Origin: Oscillospiraceae bacterium
GTDB taxonomy: Bacteria; Bacillota; Clostridia; Oscillospirales; Oscillospiraceae
Length of the DNA stretch: 15,315 nucleotides
NCBI GenBank assembly: GCA_012513005.1
Contig: JAAZCZ010000093.1
Coordinates: 1-15,315, forward strand
Direction of reading: 5' to 3'
Position 1 is the stretch's first letter, and every line of letters starts with the position of its first letter. Position numbers and translations under genes: made by a program. Below are positions 15,304-15,315 of the stretch, piece by piece. The notes below the pieces were generated by a model. That model saw only the letters and a list, made by a program, of their open reading frames with translations. It was not told where the DNA came from and did no database searches.

Positions 15304-15315
15304 TAAATGGAATAC

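Noticed and set aside
1..15315. CRISPR array, tRNA, rRNA, insertion sequence, phage or defence genes
   Set aside because: No regularly spaced repeats, tRNA-like folds, rRNA sequence, terminal inverted repeats or transposase-type products were seen; all coding space is taken by housekeeping genes.

Overview
The window looks like chromosomal housekeeping DNA from a low-to-moderate GC Gram-positive anaerobe of the class Clostridia. Every gene lies on the minus strand. The clues are strong AGGAG-type ribosome binding sites, tightly overlapping genes, an HPr with both His15 and Ser46, MutS2, RecO, a MurA of the MurZ/MurA2 subtype, and MraZ with AAAGTGGTG boxes. About a third of the genes start with GTG or TTG. 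I see no tRNA, rRNA, CRISPR array, insertion sequence or phage gene.

In the direction of transcription (right to left), murA comes first. It is followed by a non-coding gap of about 190 bases holding a strong hairpin. Next is a run of nine closely packed genes: a DUF2007-like small protein, a phosphoglucomutase/phosphomannomutase, two half-size chromate-transporter-family proteins, phoH, ybeY, era, recO and mutS2. Gaps inside this run never exceed 39 bases and several genes overlap, so it is probably one operon. The phoH-ybeY-era-recO part is the conserved RNA/ribosome-maturation cluster, and MutS2 also has a ribosome-linked role. The 7TM-HD, dgkA and cdd genes often found in this cluster are absent.

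ptsH (HPr) follows as a single-gene unit with its own promoter and a very good terminator. Then comes a second tight operon: uvrC, rsmD, coaD and a coiled-coil protein resembling mycobacterial SepIVA, closed by a terminator at 1143-1176. Last is the start of a division and cell-wall (dcw-type) cluster: a promoter overlapped by MraZ boxes, then mraZ, then rsmH, which runs off the left edge.

The genes therefore cover peptidoglycan precursor synthesis (murA), sugar-phosphate conversion for envelope precursors, ribosome assembly and rescue, DNA repair, sugar-transport signalling, coenzyme A synthesis and control of division. I found no convincing new biological system. The points most worth a second look are the SepIVA-like protein at the end of the coaD operon, the MraZ boxes placed at the predicted transcription start, the paired half-transporters inside a housekeeping operon, and a 13-codon reading frame bridging ybeY and era.
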